This document shows, one piece after another, positions 1-9,099 of a stretch of DNA of 64,000 nucleotides; within the stretch, counting starts at the first letter, position 1; every line of letters begins with the position of its first letter. Origin of the DNA: JBBQYD01 sp942493075 (GTDB lineage: Bacteria > Verrucomicrobiota > Verrucomicrobiia > Limisphaerales > UBA8199); NCBI GenBank assembly GCA_942493075.1, contig OW818681.1, positions 2,542,001-2,606,000 of the forward strand, in the 5' to 3' direction. The position numbers were made by a program, and so were the translations under genes. A model generated the notes under the pieces. That model had not been told where the DNA came from and ran no database searches. It was given only the letters and a program-made list of their open reading frames with translations.

Positions 1-1754
1 AGCTTCATCTTCCATTGCTTGCTCTCGGTGCGTGTCATCGGGTGCTCCGGGCTGAAGCATTCATGCCACGGAGCAGCGGTGGTTGTATCAATGAACCGCG
101 ATTTGTAAGGATGCGTCTTCAGTTCGGCGGGGATGCGTTCGCGCGCGTAATCGGGTGCGCGTTTGTCGCAAATCACGCCACAGTGGATCATGGAGCCGTC
201 CTTGGTTTCTACCCCCCAACCCTTAATCCAGTTCCTGTGGGCGTCCAGAATGATGTCCTTTGGCCAGGCGTTGGTTGTCCAATCGCTGTGTATCCAACTC
301 AGTTTAGGGAATTCCTCTGGATTCATAACATCCTGATAGATGTCATAGCGGCTAGTGAGCACCCCGAGGTCGTTCAGCGCTTTGAGATTCTCGGGTGTTT
401 GTGCATTGCTCCACAGAATCCGCTCGATGCCGGCCGCTTTCAAATCTCTGACGATCGCTACGGCATCACGATCCCAACACCAAATGTTCACTGCCCCAAC
501 CAACAGATCCACGTTCTCGTTTTGCTTGCGCTTCTCGGAGAGCGTCTTGATCAAACCGGTATCCTGCGCGTGCTTGCGGTAGCGTTTGGCGATCGCAACG
601 TGGCCTCCTTCATCAAAGAAGAAATAGCGGAGTTTGCGAGTGTAGCCGAGCGAACCACGCTGTGGCTCCCACTCTGGAGCCACGCCCATAAGCGAATCAT
701 TTCGCACCATCTGTATGGAGGCATCATCCGGCGTCTCGATAATGACGCCGTGCCCGGCCTGGCCATCCGTTACTCCCCAGAACGCCATGCAAATGCCATG
801 TCCTCCGAATGCAATCAGGCGGTGCAGGGGAATGTCCTGCTCCTCGACGGGGTAACTGATGCCTTCGTTCATGGGGATCACGAGGTAATCGCCGGGTTTG
901 CTACGAAACGGATGCGGATAGCGCAATCGGTCCGCTTGAGCCCCGGCGCCCGATAATTCAAACAGCACCTCAGGCTTGTTCGGTTCCAGTTTTAGAACGC
1001 CACTTAGTTCCAAACCGGAAGGGCCGTGCACGTGCTTCACTCGGATGGAGTCCCTGTCCTTTGAAGCACCGATGTCGATCATGCCCGCCGTAGTGGTGGC
1101 GTGCTGAGTCCAGTCGCGGCCAGTCCGCAAATCTCGGACAGAAAAAGCACCGTTTGAAGGAGTGAATGCCAGTTCGATGAGTTTATTGTTGATCACTAGC
1201 TGCTGTGGGAGGTCGCGAGGTCGCACGAACCTGGGATCACTGGATTGGATCATCTTGAAATCGTCCACCCACGCTTTGACGGTGCCGTGTCCAAGAATGC
1301 GCGGCTGCATGTGGGTCACGCCATCTGGAATGAAGATCCGTGCCTGGAGTTGCTGCCAGCCGCCGGTTTTGGATGCAGGACGGTCGCCATACGACCAATC
1401 AATGACCTTGGACTCGGCGTCCCAGAGCGACGCACAGAGTGAAAGCTCTCCGTCTCCCTCTCGATTCACCGCAATTGAAAGCTCATAAACCTGGCCTGGT
1501 TCAACGGAAACACGTGAGCCCGGGTGGAGGCTCCAGTCCTCGGTGCCGTGGTGATTGATCAACCCGGAGTATTGTCCGGAGTGCTTGAATTGGGCGTCCT
1601 GCTGGAAACTCCCGGCCTCTTTTTCGCGTGTCCAAAATGACCACCCGGTCACGCCTTGTTCCAATCCGCCATTAGTAAACGATTGGGCCAAGGAGACGCG
1701 TGCCAGGCAAATCAGTCCGAGCAAAAGTGAACTACGCAGCATGTGCTGCATCAT
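1..1754 (-). CDS. Large exported glycoside-hydrolase-like protein (3' end outside window)
   Basis: The minus strand is open from the left edge to an ATG at 1754-1752, with a second in-frame ATG next to it and a third at 1742. The N-terminus reads as a signal peptide (LLLGLICLARVSLA) followed by a galactose-binding-like module at about residues 25-165 (FTNGGLEQGVTGWSFW...). A long catalytic-type region follows with aromatic and acidic motifs such as YFFFDEGGH, NIWCWDRDAV and FIDTTTAAPWHECFSPEHP. The D...EC.SPEHP.TR pattern reminds me of GH101/GH129-related proteins that cleave alpha-N-acetylgalactosaminides, but this is recall, not a search. It probably acts outside the cytoplasm on polysaccharide or mucin-like glycans. 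About 585 residues are visible and the C-terminus is missing. The plus-strand frame over the same stretch is a shadow. Confidence 0.75.
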   Translation of the reverse strand, partial: MMQHMLRSSLLLGLICLARVSLAQSFTNGGLEQGVTGWSFWTREKEAGSFQQDAQFKHSGQYSGLINHHGTEDWSLHPGSRVSVEPGQVYELSIAVNREGDGELSLCASLWDAESKVIDWSYGDRPASKTGGWQQLQARIFIPDGVTHMQPRILGHGTVKAWVDDFKMIQSSDPRFVRPRDLPQQLVINNKLIELAFTPSNGAFSVRDLRTGRDWTQHATTTAGMIDIGASKDRDSIRVKHVHGPSGLELSGVLKLEPNKPEVLFELSGAGAQADRLRYPHPFRSKPGDYLVIPMNEGISYPVEEQDIPLHRLIAFGGHGICMAFWGVTDGQAGHGVIIETPDDASIQMVRNDSLMGVAPEWEPQRGSLGYTRKLRYFFFDEGGHVAIAKRYRKHAQDTGLIKTLSEKRKQNENVDLLVGAVNIWCWDRDAVAIVRDLKAAGIERILWSNAQTPENLKALNDLGVLTSRYDIYQDVMNPEEFPKLSWIHSDWTTNAWPKDIILDAHRNWIKGWGVETKDGSMIHCGVICDKRAPDYARERIPAELKTHPYKSRFIDTTTAAPWHECFSPEHPMTRTESKQWKMK

Positions 1755-1883
1755 ACGGACGGTGCCCGGCCAATGCACGTTCAATGCTCATTGGGCTCAT
1801 TGAAGATAGCCTTGATTTACTTCGGCGCAACCCACTGACATGCTTTGGGGGAGGAACGCCGTGATTATTCCGTCTAGCTCCCC

Positions 1884-2435
1884 ATGAAGAAAAACTCTCG
1901 GCTCTTCTTTCGTTCGGCATCGCCTTTGTGCGTGGCCATAATGGGCCTGTTGTTCATTGGAACGCATTCCTGCTGGGGTGCCGATTCGAAACCTGAGGCG
2001 TATTTTTTCAAGGGAGACTCTGCGAACTGTTTCGCCGGTGATCATCTCACCGGTGCCACTTACTACCGTTTTGATACGAACGGCTTCTTTGAGGAAACCG
2101 CACGGGAGCACATGGGAATATTTCCTTTTCGCTCGGGCACATGGAAGCAAGACACGAATGGCACTGTCACGCTCGTCGCCACCAACAAGACCTCTGGCTT
2201 CGCCAAGGAGGATCGAGCCTGTCCGATGATGTACAAGAATCGTGTTTTTCTGCTTTGGCCCGATAAGAGTTGGGTTAACAACACCCAGGCTGTGATCGAT
2301 AAGATCGACTTTCCTGCCAAGAAGCTCCACGTGTACAACCCTTTTCTAATCTCGGAGGGGGACTACACGAACGCGCTTGGGAAGTCATACCCTTTTAAGT
2401 ACTACCCGCACTTGAATCCGCCGGAATCTAAGTGA
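1884..2435 (+). CDS. Secreted hypothetical protein
   Basis: A 183-residue protein starts MKKNSRLFFRS and has a clear signal peptide ending near CWGA-DSKPEA. The mature part is rich in aromatic residues (AYFFKGDSANCFAGDHLTGATYYRF) and has two cysteines that could pair. No family was recognised. The phrasing (TGATYYRFDTNGFFEETAREH..GTWKQDTNGTVTL) resembles small beta-rich exported proteins that describe a dose-response or lipocalin-like fold, but no function should be drawn from that. It is divergent from the glycosidase-like gene upstream, with about 130 bp between the two starts that must hold both promoters. Confidence 0.75.
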   Translation: MKKNSRLFFRSASPLCVAIMGLLFIGTHSCWGADSKPEAYFFKGDSANCFAGDHLTGATYYRFDTNGFFEETAREHMGIFPFRSGTWKQDTNGTVTLVATNKTSGFAKEDRACPMMYKNRVFLLWPDKSWVNNTQAVIDKIDFPAKKLHVYNPFLISEGDYTNALGKSYPFKYYPHLNPPESK

Positions 2436-2630
2436 GGGCCGCCGCACAAAATTGGTAGCGCGGCTTCGCCGTAGGCCGCCGATATCCAAAAACCACAGAC
2501 GCCTCAATGAGTCCTAAGAAGACGCTGGAACGGCCTACTATTCGGATCGCTGGCCGTTACTGCAGTTCGTGATTGCGCCCTGGTTGGGGAACGGACCTGC
2601 GAGTTACGTGGTTTATGCGATCTGACAGGC

Positions 2631-4163
2631 TTACCAGTCCGTGACGCGGTAGTCCTTGAGGAATTTGCCCCAGATATGTTCTCCTGTATTGAAGCCATTG
2701 ATGATGGGGTCCACAATTCGGGCGGCACCGTCCACAATATCCAGTGGCGGATAGAACTGGTTGTCCTGCACCTTCCGCGCGGCAATAGCGGCTGGGTCCT
2801 CATCGGTCACCCAGCCTGTGTCCACGGCATTCATATGGATGCCATCTGCGTGATAGTCGGCTGCGGAAGTGCGGGTCATCATGTTCAGCGCTGCCTTGGC
2901 CATATTGGTATGGGGGTGGCGCGTCGTCTTGAATCGGCGGTAGAACTGGCCTTCCATCGCGGAGACGTTGACGATGTGCTTGTCCCGCTCTGAGGTGCGA
3001 AGCATGAGCGGCTTGAGCCGGGCGTTGAGGATGAAGGGCGCAATGGCATTAACCAGGTGAACTTCAAGCAGCTCTATGGAGGGCACCTCAGCAAGTTGCA
3101 TGCGCCAGGAATTGTGGTCGCGCAGATCGGTCTGCTGTAGGTCCTGGTCCAGCTTGCCCACTGGGAAGAGGGCCTTCTGACCAGTGAGTTCCTCATGGAG
3201 CAAGGGGATTTGGGATAGCTCTGCGGAACCAATAAGGCCAACGGGTTCGGGCTTGCTCAGGGCAGGGGAGGACGTGGTGCCGGTTTCCGGCAAGAGATGG
3301 TGGCCGCGCAAGCCTTCGTAGTCGCCAAGCAAGCGCTGCGCCTCGTTGGTCAGGGAACCCAGCGATGTCCTTTCCTGATCCATCATGTGTTCATAGAAGG
3401 ATGGCGGGCGCCGCACCGTCTGACACGCGTTGTTGATAATGAAATCCAATCGAGAGCGGGTGGTGGCCAGGTGTTGGCAAAATGCCTCCACGCTGCGGGT
3501 GTGTCGCAAATCGAGCCCGTAGATTTCCAGGCGGTCACCCCATTGGGCGAAGTCTGGCTCACGTGCATAACGGGCCGCTGAATCGCGCGGGAAACGCGTC
3601 GTCACGATCAGATGCGCGCCTGCGCGCAAAAGTCGAATGCCAGCCTGATAACCGATCTTCACGCGCCCGCCCGTGAGCAAGGCTACGCGTCCTCTCAAGT
3701 CGGCATGTTCGCTTCGCTTGCGGAAATTGAGGTCAGCGCACTCGGGGCAGAGCCGGTCGTAGAAATGATGCAGGGTTTCATAGTGCCGCTTGCAGATGTA
3801 GCAGCGTTGTGGATCGACGGCATTCCGGGAATCAGGGGCGCTTTCGATCTCGTCACTTGGGAGGTCTGGCGCTGGCAGGGGATTGGGTGTCGTGAACACT
3901 GGACGGCTGCGCAGTTGGCGAATGCCGGTCTGATTCAGAGTCTCCTGTTCCCGCTGGATCTTCTCCAGCTTGAGCTGGCGATTCCGGGCTTTGGTGAATC
4001 GGCGTTTCTCTCTGGGGTCGGGCTGGAAAACATCCCCAGCGGCCTTGATCAGCCGCGAGTATTCATCCGGGGAAAGTCCCGCCATCAGGCTGCGATTCGC
4101 CGCTGCTTTTTCCAGGGCCTGGATGGCAGCGCGCAACTGATCAGTTACGTTGTCAGGGGTCAT
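2631..4163 (-). CDS. SDR-family oxidoreductase with N-terminal zinc-finger extension
   Basis: About 510 residues if the start is the ATG at 4163 (MTPDNVTDQLRAAIQALEK); an in-frame ATG at 4244 adds an unconvincing 27 residues. Residues 1-115 form a helical, charged region. A four-cysteine zinc-finger-like motif follows (CYICKRHYETLHHFYDRLCPEC), then a Rossmann SDR domain with the variant dinucleotide motif TGGRVKIGYQAG, NNAC, and the Ser-containing NVSAMEGQF. The usual YxxxK is not seen: the active-site lysine lies in HPHTNMAKAALNM, where the residue four before K is Thr instead of Tyr. It is therefore either a divergent reductase or one that has lost classical catalysis. It probably binds NAD(P). 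No operon partner is evident. Confidence 0.85.
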   Translation of the reverse strand: MTPDNVTDQLRAAIQALEKAAANRSLMAGLSPDEYSRLIKAAGDVFQPDPREKRRFTKARNRQLKLEKIQREQETLNQTGIRQLRSRPVFTTPNPLPAPDLPSDEIESAPDSRNAVDPQRCYICKRHYETLHHFYDRLCPECADLNFRKRSEHADLRGRVALLTGGRVKIGYQAGIRLLRAGAHLIVTTRFPRDSAARYAREPDFAQWGDRLEIYGLDLRHTRSVEAFCQHLATTRSRLDFIINNACQTVRRPPSFYEHMMDQERTSLGSLTNEAQRLLGDYEGLRGHHLLPETGTTSSPALSKPEPVGLIGSAELSQIPLLHEELTGQKALFPVGKLDQDLQQTDLRDHNSWRMQLAEVPSIELLEVHLVNAIAPFILNARLKPLMLRTSERDKHIVNVSAMEGQFYRRFKTTRHPHTNMAKAALNMMTRTSAADYHADGIHMNAVDTGWVTDEDPAAIAARKVQDNQFYPPLDIVDGAARIVDPIINGFNTGEHIWGKFLKDYRVTDW

Positions 4164-4464
4164 CGGTATCAAAATCGTTTCTGCGGACTGGCGGTGAGCC
4201 AGCAAACGCGAACGGCGACTGTAACTGTTTGGCGACCCCCGCACAAAAAGATAATGGAGGTTCGGGAGGCAGCGTGGAAACGATTAGCCAGCCCAGACGA
4301 TGTGGCGGCACTTCGGAAAACTTGAGCAGCCAAGGCTGTTTGCCGCTCCTCTTGGCCACACGGGGCACGAGGCGATTGCCGCATTTGGGACAGGTCGAGG
4401 AGGATGAATAGCGTAATTCGAGAAACCTGGGGTGTTCCGAATTTGTGAGGCTGCTTGCGGCCAT
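4153..4464 (-). CDS. Possible small zinc-ribbon-like ORF (doubtful)
   Basis: A 103-codon minus-strand frame reads MAASSLTNSEHPRFLELRYS and then a CPKCGNRLVPR half-ribbon. Its end overlaps the first codons of the SDR gene in another frame. Only one CxxC pair is present, so a complete zinc ribbon cannot be built. The 400-bp gap between the SDR start and the next gene otherwise contains no better frame. It may be a real small protein, a decayed gene, or chance. Confidence 0.25.
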   Translation of the reverse strand: MAASSLTNSEHPRFLELRYSSSSTCPKCGNRLVPRVAKRSGKQPWLLKFSEVPPHRLGWLIVSTLPPEPPLSFCAGVAKQLQSPFAFAGSPPVRRNDFDTDDP

Positions 4465-4566
4465 GGCAGGAAGCCTGCCAACAACTTAGGCTTAAGGCGG
4501 GGCCCTGATACCGGCAGCTTGGTGACCGAGCGGGGGTACAGAAGTCTCCAACCGTTTTCCAAAAGC

Positions 4567-5067
4567 TTAGCAGCTCACGACTCTTGCGATATCGCCCGGA
4601 AGTGCGGTCGTTTGCACCAAGAGGCCAGGCAATTGTATGGTGGAGATCGTGTCGCGAAGCTCATCGAGTTGGACGGATGACAAGCCATCCACGTAATAAT
4701 CCTGCGTTTGTTCGCGTCCACGTACTTTGAAGGCCCAATAGTGTCCGCCTCGCCAAATTCGGTAGCGAATCGATTCTAGTTTAGCCCAGGGAATCGTTTC
4801 GCAGGAAGAACGTTCGGCGATCTCAATGCCGTCCGGTTTAAAGGTGAGCTTTGCCGGATCTCGCACCTGCATGTTCCAGAACCGAAACGACATCATCATG
4901 GCAGTGATTCCGCATGCGAAGAAATAGGCATCATCCCAGCGATCCACGAGGTCAGTAATGGCAATTGTCAAAGACGCGGCACCAGCTATAAAGGCAGCAA
5001 GGGCTATCTTCTTCTTTAGCGTTGAGGGTTTCGTCTGGAAAACTCGTGGGACGTCGAATTGATTCAT
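4567..5067 (-). CDS. Hypothetical membrane protein with PH-like C-terminal region
   Basis: 166 residues. Two hydrophobic segments occupy roughly residues 20-62 (IALAAFIAGAASLTIAI and YFFACGITAMMMSFRFW). A cytosolic domain follows with the pattern LTFKPDGIEIAERSS.ETIPWAKLESIRYRIWRG, which is typical of the small PH-like (bPH-type) domains attached to bacterial membrane anchors. The start MNQFDVPRVF is the only good one. I recognise no specific family and assign no function. It is transcribed in the same direction as the SDR gene but 400 bp away, so an operon is not implied. Confidence 0.7.
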   Translation of the reverse strand: MNQFDVPRVFQTKPSTLKKKIALAAFIAGAASLTIAITDLVDRWDDAYFFACGITAMMMSFRFWNMQVRDPAKLTFKPDGIEIAERSSCETIPWAKLESIRYRIWRGGHYWAFKVRGREQTQDYYVDGLSSVQLDELRDTISTIQLPGLLVQTTALPGDIARVVSC

Positions 5068-5695
5068 TTGTTCGTGTTAAGTTTCTTGTTGATAAGGTTA
5101 TTCAACAGGCGCCAGCGGCGACCCTGGATGTGTCGTCCACTGTCCAAAAACTAGCCGTGTCGATGTTGCTTCTGATCCTGAGCCTATTGATGGCAATTCA
5201 TCATTGGCGTTGGGTATGGCTGATTGTCGAGCAAGTTTGACGAAAACCGAATTCAAATGATGCTTTCGACAAAAGTTTCATAAGCACTGCTCGACTAAAG
5301 AAGCAGGATGCCTGCCAGATTTGACTTGGAGGCCGGTTTCAACCGCCTGGCAATAAAACAGTGGGTGCCTGGGGGACCACAGTTCTTCGCTGACTCGGAG
5401 ACGGTAGTCACCGAGTTCGAAGTTGATCTCATCGAAAAGCTTTTCCGGATTCGCGATTGCCGTATTTATTCGGTCGGGGGTTGTATCGGTTTGGCAGGCG
5501 CAGCACATTCGTTTAACCGGACAACCAGCAAGAAGACGGAATTCCACATCGCTTGTTTTCCTCCACTTTCATTTCGCCGTTGCCCAATGACGGACTCGTA
5601 TTTGCGCCAAGCTTCTCAACTCAGTCTATCCCGGTTGTCAGCCCGCCGTTGATGCATCGCCGGAATGCCCCGTGAAAACAGGCACTTTTGTGAGG
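5068..5695. other. Gene-poor stretch before tRNA-Ile
   Basis: No confident gene is seen. The most protein-like frame is on the minus strand at 5278-5547 (89 codons, containing MCCACQTDTTPDRINTAIANP), with opposing overlapping frames on the plus strand. None has a recognisable domain, signal peptide or convincing ribosome-binding site. The minus frame could be a small hypothetical protein. Confidence 0.3.
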
Positions 5696-5771
5696 TGGTG
5701 GGCCCAGAGGGATTTGAACCCCCGACCAAGCGATTATGAGTCGCCTGCTCTAACCGCTGAGCTATGGGCCC
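5696..5771 (-). tRNA. tRNA-Ile(CAU), lysidine-modified type
   Basis: Read on the minus strand from 5771, the acceptor GGGCCCA pairs with TGGGCCC. The D arm GCTC/GAGC follows, then the anticodon stem GGCGA/TCGCT around loop CTCATAA, and the T arm with GGTTCAAAT. The anticodon is CAU. The body closely matches tRNA-Ile2 genes (for example E. coli ileX: GCTCAGTGGTTAGAGCAGGC then GACTCATAATCGCTTGGTC), not initiator or elongator Met. It should therefore read AUA after TilS converts C34 to lysidine. The 3' CCA is encoded at 5698-5696. Confidence 0.93.
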
Positions 5772-5933
5772 GTGTTGGACAGGACACAACTTTGCCTGCA
5801 TGAGGGCTGGCGGCAAGCTAAATTCAACCTGGATAGACCTGCTCGTACCTGTTCGTGCTCCCGGCAAAGTCCTGATCCAGGGTAGGTCGACATTCACTCA
5901 ATGGCCACCGACAACCCGATCTCACCCGTCATC

Positions 5934-6242
5934 TTACGGGGACAGAACTTGTCGCACCCGGTAGAATTGAGCATTGGTTGTGATGTCGAATGGCAAGATC
6001 AGGATCGCGTTCGTGGTCTGGGCGGTGATAAGCCCCCCAACGTCATGCCATTCGGGAGTGCCGAGCTGATCAGCAGACTCCACCTGATACTCCGCGCCTA
6101 ACACGGTCGGCCAACCCAACGCAAGGGTGTTCGTTGCCGTGAGGCTGAATTGCGTGAATAGGAGTTCCGTGAATAGCTTGCGCGCCTGGCTTGTGAGAAC
6201 CTCCCGCTGGCAGGGGAAGCCGTTACCCATTTCGGCTGGCAC
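5934..6242 (-). pseudogene. Orphan C-terminal module of a verrucomicrobial secreted protein
   Basis: The minus frame encodes about 102 residues whose last 70 (LGWPTVLGAEYQVESADQL ... NAQFYRVRQVLSP) match the beta-sandwich tail common at the C-terminus of large exported Verrucomicrobia proteins: W-P...G..YQVE...L, then FYRV. No upstream domains, signal peptide or good start are present, so I read it as the remnant of a larger gene. The LamG protein at 6827-8428 ends in a comparable tail (KMFYRLVK). Confidence 0.55.
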
Positions 6243-6266
6243 TTTTCCAAAAGGGGTGCTGCCGCA

Positions 6267-6596
6267 ATGCTGACAGTCCGCTGCAGGGCGGCGGCGGAAG
6301 CGTATGGACGGTTGCTAATATTTCAAGAGAATGCGTTCAATCTGTCTTCGGAACGATTAATGCCATTGGGATTGACGAGCCGAGAAGCCGAGGTTCTCTT
6401 GTGGGTGGCTCAGGGGAAAAGCAACCCGGAAATCGGAATCATCCTGGGCACCGCCTCCCGAACGGTTCAAAAACATCTGGAGCACATTTTTGCAAAACTG
6501 AGGGTCGAGTCTCGCACAGCCGCCGCACGGACTGCTCTGGAGGCCATGGGTTGGGGTGAGAACTCTGCTTTCTCTGATGACCAGCCAGCAACGTGA
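6267..6596 (+). CDS. LuxR-type HTH protein, probably N-terminally truncated
   Basis: 109 residues. Residues 34-95 are a LuxR/GerE helix-turn-helix (LGLTSREAEVLLWVAQGKSN, then TVQKHLEHIFAKLRVESRT), the DNA-binding half of NarL/FixJ-type regulators. There is no receiver or other sensory domain, and the first 30 residues look like the tail of a longer N-terminal region. Related verrucomicrobial proteins that I recall are much longer. It starts 25 bp from the decayed fragment at 5934-6242, so the neighbourhood appears eroded. It may still bind DNA. Confidence 0.65.
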   Translation: MLTVRCRAAAEAYGRLLIFQENAFNLSSERLMPLGLTSREAEVLLWVAQGKSNPEIGIILGTASRTVQKHLEHIFAKLRVESRTAAARTALEAMGWGENSAFSDDQPAT

Positions 6597-6826
6597 ATCT
6601 GGCCTCACTTACCCAGGAAGGCTCTTTAAGCGGTCTTGCGCGAACCATCGACTCGTTGTCCCGACGGAGCATAGAAAGAGTGGGTATGCTCAGGCACCAT
6701 GAAGAACTGCACCAGCCATCCATGTTTGGGAAAGAGACTCAAGGAGACCATCTCTCGGAATACCGGTTCGCCACCTGTCCGTGCATCGCTCCGCATCGGA
6801 ACAGGTGGCGAACGAAACGTAACTAT

Positions 6827-8428
6827 TTATTTAACCAACCGATAGAACATCTTGTTGTTCGTCACCGGGACATAAACCGTGAAGTTCGTGCCGATGGTGT
6901 AGGGAGTGGTGTTTACCAAGGTCCAAACCGCAGAAGCCGGGTCCAGTGAGGGCGAGCTTTGGAGCTTGTAGCCCGCCGGCAACGTAGGCCAGGAAATCTG
7001 CTGGACCATCCCGGTCGCGAGGCTGGGAGCTCCGGGGATGACTCCGGGCACAGGCAAGTAATCCAGTTGATCCGCGGTCAACGCGCCGCTGGTGATGCGC
7101 ACCCGGTCCATAAGCCCAACATAGTTGTTCCACAGGCCCGGTTCCGCGCCGATCACGAATGTCGTATCTGTGCGGGTGAAGATCACACCGCCAGTGTAAC
7201 TCACCGTATCGCCCAGCACTCCGTCCACGTAGAAGCGCATCTCTTTGCCATGCTCATACACGGCTGCGACATGATGCCACAGCCCGTCATCCGGGATGGT
7301 CGCATTCGAGGGAATGTCCGCGACGCCGTAAGCGGTGGCAAACAGCTTGCGTTGGGTGGTGACGGAGAAGGAGAATGCCCCGCCAGGCCCGTTATTCCCG
7401 AACAGCACCGAACGCTCTTGCGGTTGAGCGCCGAACTTCACCCATGTTTCCAAGGTGAAACTGGGGCTTGCCGTGTCCAGTGAAATCAAGCTGTTCAGGT
7501 CTGGCACCTGAACGTAGGTCCGGGAAGCAAAGCTCAGCGAATAATCGGTGGCGCTGCCGCTCGGCGTGTCGGTGCTAACGGTCGGGCTGGTGATGCCGGC
7601 CAGGTAATTCTCGGAGCTAATGGCCGGTCGGGCCACCGCAAGTGAATTTTGGCACGGTAAAGCCGTCTCGTTGAAGTTGTAGGCCACCACGGTCTCGGCG
7701 ATCGGAGCTTTGACGGTGGCTGCGGTCGAATCCAGCTCTGCCGCCGAGAGGAACTTCTTATGAACGCGCATGCGGTCCAAGGAACCTGTAAAAGGATTGT
7801 CCAACCGTTCGCCGCCGATGGTCAGATAATTGTTGGCCGGGGCTTGGAATACGCCTGTAAACTCTACCGCGGTGGGAACACCGTCGAGATAGAACGTCAC
7901 GCCCACACCGGGTTGCCAGGCGGCAGCGATGTGGTGCCAGGCACCATCCATGGGCATCGGCAGGTTGCTTTCAATATCCGCCACTCCAAACGCGGTGAGG
8001 ACGATTCCGCTGCTCATCCAGCCGAGCTTGTAAGTGCCGCCGTAACCGACGATGCCAGCCAGAGTGTGAACTTCGTTGATGTAGTCCCATTTCGCCCAGG
8101 TCTCAATCGTGAACGCGTTCGTCTGGACCCCCAGGACCGGGTTGGGGCTGTCATTGACCACCAGAAAGCCGGTACCGTTTAATTGCACCGCCCTGTCGTT
8201 AGCCAGCATCGACGGCGAATCCGCAACGAGGGCTGGGTGGTTGGCGGGAATGATTTCCCGGCCCAAGGTCCCGATCAAGTTACCGTCCTTGCTGGTAGTC
8301 GTCTGCGAACTGGGGCCTTCGTTAAACTCGAAGGTGGCCAGATTTGCAGCGTCTGCAATGCAAAGGCCAGCCAGTACAGCTCCGGCGGCCAGACATTGTG
8401 TTTTTGAGAGTATATGTCGTCGCATCAT
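6827..8428 (-). CDS. Secreted LamG (concanavalin-A-like) double-domain protein
   Basis: 533 residues from the ATG at 8428 (MMRRHILSKTQCLAAGAVLAG), which has an AGGA six bases upstream; a longer frame to 8539 lacks a signal peptide at its start. The signal peptide ends near IADA-ANLATFEF. Two LamG/Laminin_G_3 domains follow at about residues 25-235 and 245-440. Each shows DGAWHHIAA or DGLWHHVAA, YLDGVP/YVDGVL and a GSLDRMRVHKKFLSAAEL-type ending. The last 80 residues are the verrucomicrobial tail (W.TLPAGYKLQSSPSL ... MFYRLVK). It probably binds carbohydrate or another ligand on the cell surface. It seems monocistronic. Confidence 0.85.
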   Translation of the reverse strand: MMRRHILSKTQCLAAGAVLAGLCIADAANLATFEFNEGPSSQTTTSKDGNLIGTLGREIIPANHPALVADSPSMLANDRAVQLNGTGFLVVNDSPNPVLGVQTNAFTIETWAKWDYINEVHTLAGIVGYGGTYKLGWMSSGIVLTAFGVADIESNLPMPMDGAWHHIAAAWQPGVGVTFYLDGVPTAVEFTGVFQAPANNYLTIGGERLDNPFTGSLDRMRVHKKFLSAAELDSTAATVKAPIAETVVAYNFNETALPCQNSLAVARPAISSENYLAGITSPTVSTDTPSGSATDYSLSFASRTYVQVPDLNSLISLDTASPSFTLETWVKFGAQPQERSVLFGNNGPGGAFSFSVTTQRKLFATAYGVADIPSNATIPDDGLWHHVAAVYEHGKEMRFYVDGVLGDTVSYTGGVIFTRTDTTFVIGAEPGLWNNYVGLMDRVRITSGALTADQLDYLPVPGVIPGAPSLATGMVQQISWPTLPAGYKLQSSPSLDPASAVWTLVNTTPYTIGTNFTVYVPVTNNKMFYRLVK

Positions 8429-8910
8429 GTGTCCTGTGTTAGTATGGTTTCCATCTGTGGCCGCGCTGCTCAACTCCATTCCCCGTTTGAAGCTGCTGCA
8501 TGGGATAGTCCCAATTCGCCACTGCGTGCCGGTTGGCACGCCAGCTTCAATGAGGCCAGCGCCAGCCCACGCATTGCTCTAGCCAGTCGTCCCAGAATCA
8601 CGAGCGTCACCCCACAATCCCCGACGCCTTTCGCCAAAAGCATGCTTGATTTCATGACCTGACTAGCCGTGTCCCAATCGCAGCACACGGCCCGGTTTCA
8701 TGAATCATTGATGCAAAATAGCTCGGAATAGACCCGGGTCAAGCTACTTATCTTTACCCGTGCTCTCTAACCAGTCAGCAGTCCCCTTTGCGGATGGAAA
8801 CGACGACCCGCGACAGCCGCCACCACTCAGTCATCGAACCAACCACGCCGCGCACGCCTTCAATGAAAGTGCAGGCAAAGTATCTGGTATTTCAAAGGCG
8901 GTGGGTATGG
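8429..8910. other. Intergenic stretch without a supported gene
   Basis: About 480 bp between the LamG gene start and the end of the XRE regulator gene. Overlapping frames on both strands lack domains, signal peptides or ribosome-binding sites. It should contain the LamG promoter near 8430-8500; I cannot mark it precisely. Confidence 0.4.
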
Positions 8911-9099
8911 TCACATTTCAAAAATGTCTTCGATGGTTAGTTTGAAAAGTCGCGCCACCTTGAATGCCAACGGCAAACTCGGATCATACTTCTCGGTCTC
9001 AATGGCGTTAATGGTTTGCCGGGACACACCAAGTTTGTCCGCCAGATCGGATTGCGACCATTCCTTCGCCACCCGCAGTTCACGCAATCTGCTCTTCAT
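8911..9099 (-). CDS. Small XRE-family HTH regulator
   Basis: 62 residues from the ATG at 9099 (MKSRLRELRVAKEWSQSDLA). Almost the whole protein is a Cro/CI-type helix-turn-helix (LADKLGVSRQTINAIETEKYDPSLPLAFKVARLF) ending in the typical TIEDIFEM. Single-domain regulators of this size usually dimerise and repress their own operon. Its start overlaps the stop of the membrane-protein gene by ATGA, so the two are translationally coupled with the regulator second. The near-perfect palindrome at 9580-9617 upstream of the pair is the likely operator. Confidence 0.9.
   Translation of the reverse strand: MKSRLRELRVAKEWSQSDLADKLGVSRQTINAIETEKYDPSLPLAFKVARLFKLTIEDIFEM

Noticed and set aside
15..956. Plus-strand frame of 313 codons
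   Set aside because: The minus strand over the same bases encodes a continuous protein with a signal peptide and conserved-looking motifs; the plus frame has no recognisable domain.
5696..5771. Assignment of the CAU tRNA as tRNA-Met
   Set aside because: The anticodon arm GGCGACTCATAATCGCT and the GGGCCCA acceptor match tRNA-Ile2; the initiator GGG-CCC anticodon stem pairs are absent.
5616..5897. Minus-strand frame across tRNA-Ile
   Set aside because: It is a translation of the tRNA itself (the well-known RLEQATHNRLVGGSNPSGPT type artefact).
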